Of a stretch of DNA of 64,000 nucleotides, positions 18,230 through 27,822 are shown piece by piece. Below the pieces are notes generated by a model. The model had not been told where the DNA came from and searched no databases. It saw nothing but the letters and a program-made list of their open reading frames with translations. Both the position numbers and the translations under genes were made by a program. The DNA lies in assembly GCA_006844765.1 (NCBI GenBank), contig SPJV01000215.1:1-64000 (forward strand), written 5' to 3'. Every line of letters starts with the position of its first letter. Position 1 is the stretch's first letter. The DNA comes from Alphaproteobacteria bacterium. Lineage in GTDB: Bacteria > Pseudomonadota > Alphaproteobacteria > UBA8366 > Aestuariispiraceae.

Positions 18230-19129
18230 TTACACCACCAGAAGGATAATCCCAACGCAGATCAGCACGACGCCCACGACTTCCGACGGCTTGGACTTCT
18301 CCCGGAAATAGAACCAGGAGACGGCGAAGGTGAAAACCAACTCAATCTGGCCCAACGCACGCACATAGGCTGCGTTCTGAATGGTCATGGCGGTGAACCA
18401 GCCGATGGAAGCAAGCGCCCCGCTCGCCCCCGCTAAAAGGGCGACCCGCCAGGCCTTGATCGTCGCGGTGACCTGCCCCGGTTCCCGCCAGGCAAGCCAG
18501 ACACCCATGGCCAGCGTCTGATAGGTCAGGACCGTGACCAGTGTCGTTGCCGCTTGCCCCAGAAAGCCGGTCCCACCCAGCGACAGCGCCGCACCGCGAT
18601 AGGAGACGGCGGCAATCCCGAAACAGGCGCCGGATGCGATCCCCATCAGCGCCGGGCGGCTCGCCAGATCTCGTGCCAGCCCCGATAGCGATGCCCCGGC
18701 CCGGGAGAGGGAGATCGCCACGACACCGGTCAGACTAACCAGGATGCCGACCAGCGCCTGTCCATGAATGACTTCGCCCAACACAATGATGCCGAACAGG
18801 GCGGTCTGCACGGTCTCTGTCTTTGAATAGGCCGTGCCGACCGCGAAATTCCGATGCTTGAACAACCCGACCAGCAAGGCGGTCCCGACGATCTGCGCGG
18901 TCCCACCAATGACGCAATAAACGAAGAAAAGGGTGTTCAGCCGGGGTGGCTCATCGCTGCTGGTCGACAGGATAAGGCCGGCATAGACCGCCGCGACCGG
19001 CAGCCCGAACACAAAGCGCGAAAAACTCGCCCCGCCCGTCGACAGCGACCCGGTCAGCTTCTTCTGCAGCGCCGAGCGCAGATTCTGCATGAAGGCCGCG
19101 AAGACGGTGATGGGAATCCAAATATCCAT
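18230..19129 (-). CDS. EamA/DMT-family membrane transporter
   Basis: This 299-residue protein has about ten predicted hydrophobic spans arranged as two EamA repeats, the usual drug/metabolite transporter layout. ATG 19129 is adopted; a GTG at 19165 would add 12 residues and neither has a strong ribosome site. It ends 10 bases before the GNAT start, so the two are co-transcribed. The transported compound is unknown. Confidence 0.88.
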   Translation of the reverse strand: MDIWIPITVFAAFMQNLRSALQKKLTGSLSTGGASFSRFVFGLPVAAVYAGLILSTSSDEPPRLNTLFFVYCVIGGTAQIVGTALLVGLFKHRNFAVGTAYSKTETVQTALFGIIVLGEVIHGQALVGILVSLTGVVAISLSRAGASLSGLARDLASRPALMGIASGACFGIAAVSYRGAALSLGGTGFLGQAATTLVTVLTYQTLAMGVWLAWREPGQVTATIKAWRVALLAGASGALASIGWFTAMTIQNAAYVRALGQIELVFTFAVSWFYFREKSKPSEVVGVVLICVGIILLVV

Positions 19130-19241
19130 GGGTGTTTTCAGTATATAATTGAAGTAAGAGGACACCCAGTTAATCAGGCAGCGAGAGAACTCTCCAGTGC
19201 CGAGAGATGCTCAGGACTTGTGAAGGCGCGGATAAGGCCCG

Positions 19242-19273
19242 TCTCGGCCCCTGCTTTTGCGGGGGCACCGAGA
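19242..19273 (-). terminator. GC hairpin downstream of the MttB-family gene
   Basis: TCTCGG/CCGAGA encloses CCCCTGC/GCGGGGG with a TTTT loop, 33 bases past the stop codon. There is no run of U after it. It may be a terminator or an mRNA-end hairpin. Confidence 0.4.
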
Positions 19274-19305
19274 ACACCGGCGTTCATGATCGGATGGGAG
19301 TCCTT

Positions 19306-20880
19306 CTATTCCTCCGGCGCGCCGCCTTCTTCCTTCCGACGGGCGACGAAGGCGTCGAGTTCTTCGGCGATGGCGGGGTCCAGGGCTGGCGCTTCATATT
19401 CGGCGAGCAGATCGTGATAAATCTGATTAGCCCGCTTTGTTGCGTCGATGGAGCCGCTTTCCTCCCAAGTTTCGAAATTCCGCCAGTCGGACAGCATCGG
19501 CGCATAGAACGCATCTTCGTAGCGGGCCAGCGTGTGCGGCGTGCCGAAGAAGTGCCCGCCGGGGCCGACATCCTTCATGGCATCGATGGCAAGGGTCTCG
19601 TCCGTGACCTCAATGGGTTTCAGGAACTCGGCCATCATCTGCAGGATTTCCGCATCCATCACCACTTTCTCAAAGGACGCGCAAAGCCCACCTTCGATCC
19701 AGCCGGCGCCATGCATCACCATATTGGCACCCCCCAGTACCGCTCCCCAGATTGCCATCTCGCTTTCATAAGCCGCCTGGGCATCGGGCGCGTTGGAGGC
19801 ATTCACATTGCTGGAGCGATAAGGGAATCCATAACGCCGGGCCAGCTGCCCGCCGATGATGGCGGCGCGGGTATATTCCGGCGTTCCGAAGGCCGGTGCG
19901 CCCGACTTCATATCAACATTGGAGGTAAAGCCGCCATACATCGCCGGCGCACCCGGATTGACCATTTGGGAGAACGCGATCCCCGCCAGCGCTTCGGCGT
20001 TCTGCTGTGCCAGCGCGCCCGCGATGGTGACCGGCGCCATGGCCCCGGACAGCGTGAAGGGGGTCAGCACAAAGGGTTGGCCTCGCCGCGCCATCTCCAT
20101 AATCCCGTTCAGCATCGGAATATCGAGCTTCAGTGGTGAGTTCGAATTGATGATGGTGAAAAGGCTCGGCTCCCGATCCATCTGTTCTTGCGAGACACCC
20201 CGGCCGATCCGCGCGATTTCGATGCCATCGGTAATCCGCTCCCGCCCCAGCGAATAGGCATGAAAAACCTTGTCGGTGAGTTTCACCATGGAGGCCAGCG
20301 CATCCAGATGCCGGACACGCGGCGGGATATCGATGGGCTCCACCGGATAGCCGCCCTGCAGATGCACGATATTGAGTTGTTGGGAAATCTTCAGGAAGTT
20401 TTCGTAATCCTCAAAGTTACCCCGGCGCCGACCACGATCCAGATCCGAGCAATTGGGTGCACTGGCCACCGCGCAGAAATTGATATGTCCGCCACCCATG
20501 GTCAGATTATGAGCCGGATTGCGGGCGTGAAGCGTGAAGGACTTCGGGACACTGGCGATCTTCTCCATCACCAGGTCGCGATCCATGCGGACCCGTTCCC
20601 CATTGCCTTCCGGAGCGACATCGGCGCCGGCCTTGCGCAGGACGTCACGGGCTTCCGGGTTCAGAAAGTCAATGCCGATCTCTTCCAACACAGTCAGCGA
20701 GGCTTCGTGGATCTTCTCAATCGCTTCGTCGGAAAGGACTCGCATCGGGCCATAGGGGTTTTCCACCGCGCGCCATTCAAGCTGGTTAATTTTCTTTGTC
20801 GCCAGCTCAATCGCATCACCCGCATCGGCGTTTCCACCACGCCGCCGGCCTGAACCCCGTCTTCCCGTCCGTTCCCGCAT
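19306..20880 (-). CDS. Trimethylamine methyltransferase (MttB) superfamily protein, non-pyrrolysine
   Basis: This 524-residue protein belongs to the MttB/COG5598 family of corrinoid-dependent methyltransferases, as shown by segments such as SLTVLEEIGIDFLNPEARD and GGFTSNVDMKSGAPAFGTPE. True trimethylamine MttB reads an in-frame amber codon as pyrrolysine. Here the frame is open with no internal TAG, so it belongs to the non-Pyl group, whose known members demethylate glycine betaine and other quaternary amines. The N-terminus is Arg/Gly-rich. No corrinoid protein gene is adjacent. It is divergent from the hydantoinase gene. Confidence 0.88.
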   Translation of the reverse strand: MRERTGRRGSGRRRGGNADAGDAIELATKKINQLEWRAVENPYGPMRVLSDEAIEKIHEASLTVLEEIGIDFLNPEARDVLRKAGADVAPEGNGERVRMDRDLVMEKIASVPKSFTLHARNPAHNLTMGGGHINFCAVASAPNCSDLDRGRRRGNFEDYENFLKISQQLNIVHLQGGYPVEPIDIPPRVRHLDALASMVKLTDKVFHAYSLGRERITDGIEIARIGRGVSQEQMDREPSLFTIINSNSPLKLDIPMLNGIMEMARRGQPFVLTPFTLSGAMAPVTIAGALAQQNAEALAGIAFSQMVNPGAPAMYGGFTSNVDMKSGAPAFGTPEYTRAAIIGGQLARRYGFPYRSSNVNASNAPDAQAAYESEMAIWGAVLGGANMVMHGAGWIEGGLCASFEKVVMDAEILQMMAEFLKPIEVTDETLAIDAMKDVGPGGHFFGTPHTLARYEDAFYAPMLSDWRNFETWEESGSIDATKRANQIYHDLLAEYEAPALDPAIAEELDAFVARRKEEGGAPEE

Positions 20881-20952
20881 CGTCTGTCTCCTCTACAGCC
20901 AGCCTTGCCGAAGAGACACACCTTCGACGTTGCCGGAATTCCGCATTAGCTC

Positions 20953-20968
20953 CATACACACCTGTATG
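20953..20968. promoter_or_regulatory. Inverted repeat in the divergent MttB-HyuAB region
   Basis: CATACA-CACC-TGTATG is a perfect 6-bp inverted repeat with a 4-bp centre. It lies 73 bases before the MttB ATG and 122 before the HyuAB ATG. It is a plausible operator for shared control; no regulator gene is adjacent. Confidence 0.4.
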
Positions 20969-21089
20969 CAAACCAAAAAAGCCTTGTTCCGCTGAGGAAA
21001 ACAAATCCGCCGTCACAAAAGTATCTTTTGCCTTTCGAAGGGCTTATCGTCGCCGGATCAACAGGCTCCCAAGACAGAGGTGCGAGAGA

Positions 21090-24000
21090 ATGGCGATTAA
21101 ACTGGCGGTCGATATCGGCGGTACTTTTACCGATGCCGTGATTGAAAAGGACGGGCAATATTTTGGGCTGAAGGAACTGACGACCCATGGCGCCCCGGCC
21201 GACGGTTTCCTGAAAGCCACCCGCCGCATTCTGGCGGAGACGAATACGCGCCCGGAGGACGTGTCGTTGATCGTGCATGGCACGACGCTGGCCACCAACG
21301 CCTTGATAGAGCGGCGCGGGGCCAAGACGGCGTTAATCGTGACTGAAGGCCATCGTGATTCCCTGAAAATCGCCTATGAAAATCGCTTCGATCAGTATGA
21401 TATCCAAGCGGACCGCCTGCCCCCGCTTGTCCCGCGCGCCTTGCGGCTGCCGGTGACCGAACGGGTCAATTTCAAAGGCGAGGTCATCACGCCGCTGGAG
21501 GAGGGCAGTATCCTAGCCGCCGCCGAGATCCTGGCAGCAGAAGGTGTCGAAAGCGTCGCGGTTGGGCTGTTGCATGCCTATGCCAATCCGGATCATGAGC
21601 GCCGAATCCGCGATGTTCTGCGCGAACGGCTACCCGATATCTCGATCTCGCTCGCCAGTGATGTCTGCCCGGAAATCCGGGAATATGAACGGCAGTCGAC
21701 GACCGTGGCCAATGCCTATATCCGCCCGCTTATGGCCCAATATCTCCATGACCTGGAAGACCGGTTGGCGACGGAAGGCTTCGGCTGTCCCTGTCTGTTG
21801 ATGACCTCCGGCGGGAACCTAGTCACGATCCGGACGGCGGCTGAACATCCGATCCGCCTGGTTGAAAGCGGCCCGGCCGGCGGGACGATCCTGGCTGCCG
21901 ACATCGCCCGCCGGCATGGGGAAGACAGTGTTCTATCCTTCGACATGGGCGGGACGACGGCCAAAATCTGCCTGATCGACAAGGGAGAACCCTTGTTGAG
22001 CCGCAGTTTTGAAGTCGACCGCGCCCATCGCTTCATGCGCGGATCGGGCATGCCGGTAAAAATCCCGGTGATTGAGATGGTGGAGATCGGGGCCGGCGGG
22101 GGCTCCATTGCTTCCGTTGATGCGTTGAACCGCATTCAGGTCGGCCCCAAAAGCGCCGGTTCGGAACCCGGCCCCGTCTGCTATGAACGCGGCGGTGAGG
22201 CACCGACGATCACCGATGCCAATCTGACCATGGGGCGTCTTGCGGCGGAAGGCTTTGCCGGCGGCACCATGACCCTGGATGCCGCAGGTGCCGCGACGGC
22301 GATTGACCGGCAGGTCGGTGACCCACTGTCCCTCGATACCCTGGATGCGGCGATTGGGATCATCGAAATCGTGGACGAGAATATGGCCTCCGCCGCCCGG
22401 GTGCATGCGGTGGAACGCGGCTTGGAACTGGAAGGGCGCGCGATGATCGCCTTTGGCGGCGCTGCCCCCCTGCATGCGGTTCGGCTGGCCGAAAAACTTG
22501 GCATTGATCGGGTGATCATCCCAGGAAATGCAGGGGTTGGCTCGGCGGTCGGTTTCCTGATTGCGCCCGTTGCCTATGAGGTGGTTCGAAGCCGCTACCA
22601 ACATCTCGACGCGCTGGAGCCGGCAATCCTGGACGGGCTTTTCCAGGATATGGCGGAAGAAGCCTCTGCTGTTGTGCGGTTGGGCGCGCCGGACGCAGAT
22701 TTGGTTGAAAAGCGCCACGCCTATGCGCGCTATGTCGGTCAGGGGCATGAGATCAAGGTGGAACTCCCGGGCGGTACATTGGACGCCTCGCTGCAATCCC
22801 ATATCGCCCAGCGCTTTGAAGAGGAATATGCCCGGCAATATGGCCGCATCGTGCCCGGATTGGCGATTGAAGTGCTGACCTGGTCCCTGACCGTCGAAGC
22901 CCCGACGAACACGGTTGTTTCCAAAACCGACAAAATATCCGGCAATCTTCCCGAATTAGGTGATGAAGATAGGACAATCAGTTTTCCGGGCGCGGCGATG
23001 CGCAGCGAGGCGGCCATCGTGGCACGGGAGATACTAAGCGCGGGGGGTGTTCTCCCCGGACCGGCGGCGATCACAGAGGCTCAGACCACCACGATTCTGC
23101 CGCCGGGCTATGTCGCACAGATGACCGACAATGGGGATCTGATCCTCTCCCGGTTAAATGAAAGTCAGCGCAAGGAAGCCGGCGGGGCGCAGGGGCTGCG
23201 GGAGCAGGTGATCTGGAACCGCATGATCCAGGCCGTGGAAGAACAGGCCCAGGCTTTGATCCGCACCGCCTTTTCAACCTCTGTCCGGGAAGCCGGTGAT
23301 CTGTCCGCCGGTGTATTCGATGCCAAGGGGCGGATGCTGACCCAGGCCGTCACCGGCACGCCGGGCCATGTGAATGCCATGGCCGCGTCGGTTCAGCACT
23401 TCATGGCGGCCTTTCCGTTAGAGACGATGGTAGAGGGTGATGTCTATTTCACCAATGATCCTTGGGAGGGCACCGGGCATCTGTTCGATTTCACCGTGGT
23501 GACACCCGTCTTCCAACAAGGCACCGCTGTCGGCACCATTGCCTCTACCATCCATGTGGTTGATATCGGCGGGCGTGGCTTCGGCCCGGATGCGGGAGAG
23601 GTCTATGAGGAAGGGCTCTGCATCCCGAAAATGCCGCTCTTCAAGGCGGGTGAGCCGAATGACATCGCATTGGATATCATCCGCGCCAATGTGCGCGAAC
23701 CTGTGCAGGTGATCGGTGATCTTTATGCGCTTGCGGCCTCCAACGATGTTGGGGCCTCTCGACTTCTGGAGACCATGGGGGAGTTCGGGCTGAACTCTCT
23801 CGATGGGATTGGGGAGCATATTATCGAGACCTCCCGCGCCGCCATGGCTGCGGAGATTGCCAAGCTGCCCAACGGGGTGTTTAAGAATGAGATGTGGGTG
23901 GACGGCTATGACAGTCCGATCCTCCTCAAAGCCCGGCTGACGATTGGGGATGATGCCATCGATGTGGATTGGGCGGGAACATCGCCGCAATCCGCCTTTG

Positions 24001-24773
24001 GGATCAATGTGCCGCTGACCTATTGCCAGGCCTATGCATCCTTCGGCATTCGCAGTGTCGTCGGCAATGTCATCCCGAATAACGCCGGGTCTTTGGAGCC
24101 CATCCGCATCACCGCGCCGGAAGGCTCGATCCTGAATGCCTTGCGCCCGGCTGCCGTGACCGTGCGACATGTGACCGGCCAGATGCTGCCCGACGTGGTG
24201 CTCGGTTGCCTGGATCAAGCGGTTCCGGGCATCGCCCCGGCAGAAGGGTCTTCCAGCCTTTGGAACCCAAGCCTGTTGGGAGGCCAAGGCGCTGTCGGCG
24301 CAACGGGGGGAGAGGATGTGGGGGATAGTTTCTCTGTCACGATCTTCCATTCAGGCGGGACAGGCGCACGACCCGGCAAGCCCGGACTGGATGCCACGGC
24401 TTTCCCATCCGGTGTCCGGAATACGCCGGTCGAGATCACCGAATCCATTGCCCCGCTGATCTTTCATAAGAAAGAACTGCGCCCCGGCTCCGGCGGTGCG
24501 GGAGAGTATCGCGGTGGGGATGGGCAGGTGATGGAACTTGGCCATGCCGATGGTCATCCCTTCGCGATCTTCGCCCTGTTCGACCGGATTGAGCACCCGG
24601 CACGGGGTCGGCGCGGTGGCGGCGACGGCCTCGCGGGATCCATCTCACTGGATGATGGAACGCCACTCAAGGGTATGGGAAAGCAGACCATCCCCCGCGA
24701 TCGGCGGGTTCTGTTGAACCTGCCGGGGGGTGGCGGTCTGGGCACGGGGATTGGGGCCGACGAAAGCCTATAA
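21090..24773 (+). CDS. Single-chain hydantoinase/5-oxoprolinase (HyuA-HyuB fusion)
   Basis: This 1,227-residue fusion has a HyuA-type N-terminal domain and actin-like ATPase core (about 1-500, phosphate loops DIGGTFTDAV and FDMGGTTAKI). An acetophenone-carboxylase-like segment (about 500-690) and a HyuB domain (about 715-1220) follow. The order matches single-chain 5-oxoprolinase, while many bacteria use separate hyuA and hyuB. Such enzymes hydrolyse cyclic amides or carboxylate ketones with ATP. ATG 21090 begins MAIKLAVDIGG; the open frame upstream to 20796 is non-conserved. The substrate is not determined, but the divergent MttB gene hints at methylated-amine catabolism. Confidence 0.9.
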   Translation: MAIKLAVDIGGTFTDAVIEKDGQYFGLKELTTHGAPADGFLKATRRILAETNTRPEDVSLIVHGTTLATNALIERRGAKTALIVTEGHRDSLKIAYENRFDQYDIQADRLPPLVPRALRLPVTERVNFKGEVITPLEEGSILAAAEILAAEGVESVAVGLLHAYANPDHERRIRDVLRERLPDISISLASDVCPEIREYERQSTTVANAYIRPLMAQYLHDLEDRLATEGFGCPCLLMTSGGNLVTIRTAAEHPIRLVESGPAGGTILAADIARRHGEDSVLSFDMGGTTAKICLIDKGEPLLSRSFEVDRAHRFMRGSGMPVKIPVIEMVEIGAGGGSIASVDALNRIQVGPKSAGSEPGPVCYERGGEAPTITDANLTMGRLAAEGFAGGTMTLDAAGAATAIDRQVGDPLSLDTLDAAIGIIEIVDENMASAARVHAVERGLELEGRAMIAFGGAAPLHAVRLAEKLGIDRVIIPGNAGVGSAVGFLIAPVAYEVVRSRYQHLDALEPAILDGLFQDMAEEASAVVRLGAPDADLVEKRHAYARYVGQGHEIKVELPGGTLDASLQSHIAQRFEEEYARQYGRIVPGLAIEVLTWSLTVEAPTNTVVSKTDKISGNLPELGDEDRTISFPGAAMRSEAAIVAREILSAGGVLPGPAAITEAQTTTILPPGYVAQMTDNGDLILSRLNESQRKEAGGAQGLREQVIWNRMIQAVEEQAQALIRTAFSTSVREAGDLSAGVFDAKGRMLTQAVTGTPGHVNAMAASVQHFMAAFPLETMVEGDVYFTNDPWEGTGHLFDFTVVTPVFQQGTAVGTIASTIHVVDIGGRGFGPDAGEVYEEGLCIPKMPLFKAGEPNDIALDIIRANVREPVQVIGDLYALAASNDVGASRLLETMGEFGLNSLDGIGEHIIETSRAAMAAEIAKLPNGVFKNEMWVDGYDSPILLKARLTIGDDAIDVDWAGTSPQSAFGINVPLTYCQAYASFGIRSVVGNVIPNNAGSLEPIRITAPEGSILNALRPAAVTVRHVTGQMLPDVVLGCLDQAVPGIAPAEGSSSLWNPSLLGGQGAVGATGGEDVGDSFSVTIFHSGGTGARPGKPGLDATAFPSGVRNTPVEITESIAPLIFHKKELRPGSGGAGEYRGGDGQVMELGHADGHPFAIFALFDRIEHPARGRRGGGDGLAGSISLDDGTPLKGMGKQTIPRDRRVLLNLPGGGGLGTGIGADESL

Positions 24774-24856
24774 CGATCCACTGACGGCCTTGTGATTTCC
24801 CCAGACCCACTCCGCAGCCTAAGTAGTCGGCGGAGAGACGACTGTTTGGGAAAACG

Positions 24857-26287
24857 ATGGAAAAGATTGAAACAGATATCTGTGTGATCGGCGCAGGCTC
24901 CGGCGGGCTTAGTGTTGCGGCGGGCGCCGTGCAGATGGGCGCCCGAGTGGTGCTGATCGAAAAAGGGCTGATGGGGGGCGATTGCCTGAATTATGGGTGT
25001 GTCCCGTCCAAGGCGCTGTTAGCCGCCGGTCATGCTGCGGAGGCTCATCGTTCCTCCGCACGCTTCGGCGTTCTCGCTTCCGAGCCGGTTATCGATTGGT
25101 CCAAGGTGCGGGACCATGTGCAGGGTGTCGTCGCATCCATAGCGCCGCATGATTCTGTCGAACGTTTCGAAGGGCTTGGCGTCACGGTCATCCAGGCTGC
25201 AGGGCGTTTCGCCGGGCGTGATCGGGTTGTGGCCGGCGATAAGGAAATCAAAGCGAAGCATTTTGTGGTCGCGACCGGATCCAGTCCTTTCGTGCCGCCG
25301 ATCCCAGGGCTCGACAAGACACCTTACTTCACCAACGAGACAATCTTCGATAATGCCGCACCAATCGAGCATCTGGTGGTGATCGGCGGCGGGCCGATTG
25401 GCCTGGAAATGGCGCAAGCCCATCGGCGATTGGGGGCGAAGGTCACGGTTGTCGAAATGCTGACAATCCTTGGAAAAGATGATCCGGAAGCTGCTGATAT
25501 CGTTAAGTCTCGTCTGGTTCAGGAAGGCCTGGATCTGCGGGAGGGAGAAGCAGTTACCGCTGTGGAACCCATGTCTGGTGGCGGCATCGCAGTGCTGACT
25601 GAGAAAGATGGCGAGGCGCGCCGCATCGAAGGCTCCCATCTACTGATGGCAGTCGGGCGACGTCCGAACACAGATGGCCTGGATCTGGACAAGGCCGGTA
25701 TCGCCTTTAACCGCTCAGGCATTGCGGTCGATGCCCATTTGAAGACGACAAACCGAAAAGTCTTCGCCATCGGTGATGTCTCCGGTGGATATCAATTCAC
25801 CCATATGGCGGGCTATCATGCAGGCATCGTCATCCGGCAGACACTGTTCAAGATGTTCTGGGCCAAGGTGGATTATCGCGCGGTTCCCTGGGTGACCTAT
25901 ACCGATCCGGAACTGGCCCATGTCGGGCTTTCCGAGGCAACGGCGCGGGAGACCCTGGGCGAGGACAATTTCCAGGTTCTGCGCTGGTCACTGTCTGAGA
26001 ATGACCGGGCCACGGCGGAACGGGAAACCCATGGCCTGTTGAAAGTGATCATTGATAAGAAGAGCCGGGCCCTGGGCGCGACGATTGCCGGGGTAAAGGC
26101 GGGCGAGCTTTTGCTGCCCTGGATCATGGCTGTCCAGCAACGTCAGAAAATGGGGGCAATCGCTGCCCTGATCGCGCCCTACCCGACATTGGGGGAGATC
26201 ACGAAACGCGCTGCCGGCAGTTACTTCACACCGAGCCTGTTCTCCGAAAAAACCCGCAAGATTGTTAAGTTTTTGCTGAAACTATAG
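24857..26287 (+). CDS. FAD-dependent pyridine nucleotide-disulfide oxidoreductase (Lpd/MerA-like)
   Basis: This 476-residue protein has the FAD site VIGAGSGGLSVA, the redox disulfide Cys43/Cys48 (GGDCLNYGCVPSKA), the NAD(P) site VIGGGPIGLEMA and the FAD-ribityl segment FAIGDVSG. The C-terminal dyad of dihydrolipoamide dehydrogenases is His-Pro-Thr. Here the position is Tyr442 (APYPTLGE), closer to MerA. The MerA C-terminal Cys pair is absent. It is thus an uncharacterised flavin disulfide reductase, not a proven E3 or mercuric reductase. Confidence 0.88.
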   Translation: MEKIETDICVIGAGSGGLSVAAGAVQMGARVVLIEKGLMGGDCLNYGCVPSKALLAAGHAAEAHRSSARFGVLASEPVIDWSKVRDHVQGVVASIAPHDSVERFEGLGVTVIQAAGRFAGRDRVVAGDKEIKAKHFVVATGSSPFVPPIPGLDKTPYFTNETIFDNAAPIEHLVVIGGGPIGLEMAQAHRRLGAKVTVVEMLTILGKDDPEAADIVKSRLVQEGLDLREGEAVTAVEPMSGGGIAVLTEKDGEARRIEGSHLLMAVGRRPNTDGLDLDKAGIAFNRSGIAVDAHLKTTNRKVFAIGDVSGGYQFTHMAGYHAGIVIRQTLFKMFWAKVDYRAVPWVTYTDPELAHVGLSEATARETLGEDNFQVLRWSLSENDRATAERETHGLLKVIIDKKSRALGATIAGVKAGELLLPWIMAVQQRQKMGAIAALIAPYPTLGEITKRAAGSYFTPSLFSEKTRKIVKFLLKL

Positions 26288-26384
26288 CACGGGGCTCCCT
26301 TGAGGGTTGATTCTGAGGTAGCATTGAATATGTCCAGGAAAGTGACCTCGGGAGCGGCACGATCAGGAACAAGGAATTGTCCCC

Positions 26385-26543
26385 ATGAGAATTGTATTGC
26401 TGAGCTGTATGGCTGTTTTTGCGCTCTCTGCCTGCAACCTGACGACGGGGCAGAAGATGCATGAAGTCACGGCGTATAATACCGCCCCAACCACATACCC
26501 GGAATACACCTCCCCGAATTCAGATCGCGGCCAAGCCCGCTGA
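26385..26543 (+). CDS. Small lipoprotein, 52 residues
   Basis: A short frame begins at ATG 26385, with AAGGA 9 bases upstream. It encodes a signal sequence and lipobox ALSAC (Cys17), followed by a polar tail rich in Thr, Tyr and Pro. The layout resembles entericidin-sized lipoproteins, but the tail is not recognisably entericidin. It lies between the flavin oxidoreductase and a convergent alcohol dehydrogenase. Confidence 0.7.
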   Translation: MRIVLLSCMAVFALSACNLTTGQKMHEVTAYNTAPTTYPEYTSPNSDRGQAR

Positions 26544-26583
26544 GGGCTAATGAGGGTGCGTCTGTCGACTGGTTCTTGAAGGC

Positions 26584-27708
26584 CTAGAGATCGGCCAGAA
26601 CAGCGGCGGAATCCCCTAAAAAATTGCGGCCTCTTGCCCCGGCAAGCGCATCTTCGACCAGGGATCGCCATTCCTCTGCACGGACACCATGATCCGCCGG
26701 TACCGTCCCAACACCAAGCGTTTCCAGGAATGCTTGGAGAGTGTCCGCGCCTGCATTCAAGTCTTGGCCAAAGATCGCGGCCAGTCGGGCATCACAGTCG
26801 CTATCCGCACCCGCGACCCAACGCATGACCGTCGGCAGGCTGAAGGAACAGGCTATCCCATGCGCAACGCCATGATGCAGAGTGATCGGATAGCTGAGTG
26901 AATGGGCCAGTGCTGTCTTTGTGTTTGAAAAAGCCAGCCCGGCCATGGTCGCCGCTTTCCCCAAGCGGGTTCGGAGGTCACTATTTTGCAGGTCATCGGC
27001 CAGCGGCGGCAACACATCCAAGATCTCTTTTGCCGCGCTGATCGCGTGGCTGGCGGAGACTGGATTTGCGTTTACATTCCACAAACTCTCCAACGCGTGC
27101 GACAAGGCATCCAAGCCGGTGCTGACGGTCAACGCACGGGGCAAACCAAGCGCCAGCCCCGGATCCACAATCGCTGTGCGGGGATAGAGGGCCGGCAGTG
27201 CAAGCGAATGCTTCTTTCCAGCGGCACTGTCCCAAACCGTCGCCCAGCATGTCACTTCACTGCCTGTCCCTGCCGTGGTCGGAACCGCGATGATGGGTGT
27301 GGCGGTTAAGTCCGCGACACCGTCGCCGGTCTCCAAATACCGTCGGACGCGCGCGAAATCGCCATCTGCTGCCGCAAGCACTTTCGCCGCGTCAATGACA
27401 GACCCGCCCCCTAAGGCAATGATGCAATCAATGGGGCCGGCTTGACGCGCAGTGGCGTAATCAGCGCAGGCCGCCTCTAGTACCGGATAGTCGGGGTTGG
27501 TTGTGATGCCGTTGATCACGGCGGCGGGTTTCCCGGCGGAAGCAATGACGCGGTCCGTCATTGCCTGAAAGACGGGCTCGTCATAGGTAACCAACACATA
27601 ACGGCCAGCGCCAATCTTTCCGCCAATCCCATCCACAGCATCAAGACCGAACAGAATTTCGGTCGGATTCCAGTATCGCCATGCTGCGTTCGTTGTCATG
27701 CCGGCCAT
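26584..27708 (-). CDS. Iron-containing alcohol dehydrogenase
   Basis: This 374-residue group III alcohol dehydrogenase has the dinucleotide site ALGGGSVIDAAKVLA, the segment PTTAGTGSEVT, and metal ligands in GLDALSHALE and the H-rich SYPITLHHGVAHG. Family members reduce aldehydes or oxidise alcohols. The length and spacing resemble phosphonoacetaldehyde reductases, but no phosphonate gene is adjacent, so that name is not adopted. The start may be the ATG at 27708 or the one at 27699. Confidence 0.88.
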   Translation of the reverse strand: MAGMTTNAAWRYWNPTEILFGLDAVDGIGGKIGAGRYVLVTYDEPVFQAMTDRVIASAGKPAAVINGITTNPDYPVLEAACADYATARQAGPIDCIIALGGGSVIDAAKVLAAADGDFARVRRYLETGDGVADLTATPIIAVPTTAGTGSEVTCWATVWDSAAGKKHSLALPALYPRTAIVDPGLALGLPRALTVSTGLDALSHALESLWNVNANPVSASHAISAAKEILDVLPPLADDLQNSDLRTRLGKAATMAGLAFSNTKTALAHSLSYPITLHHGVAHGIACSFSLPTVMRWVAGADSDCDARLAAIFGQDLNAGADTLQAFLETLGVGTVPADHGVRAEEWRSLVEDALAGARGRNFLGDSAAVLADL

Positions 27709-27822
27709 TCGTGGTTCAAATTTGGGAAGCAGAAAACCTATGGCATCACCAAAGCAATCACCAGCCGCAGGGTGTTATTGTTTCATGACAGATCACACAC
27801 CAAGGCGTAGCCGGCCAAGGCC

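Noticed and set aside
19306..20880. Pyrrolysine-containing trimethylamine methyltransferase
   Set aside because: There is no in-frame TAG in the gene and no pyl genes nearby.
20796..21089. N-terminal extension of the HyuAB protein
   Set aside because: It is non-conserved, overlaps the divergent MttB gene, and the family start is at 21090.
24857..26287. Mercuric reductase
   Set aside because: No C-terminal Cys pair and no mer genes; only the Tyr and the overall fold are shared.
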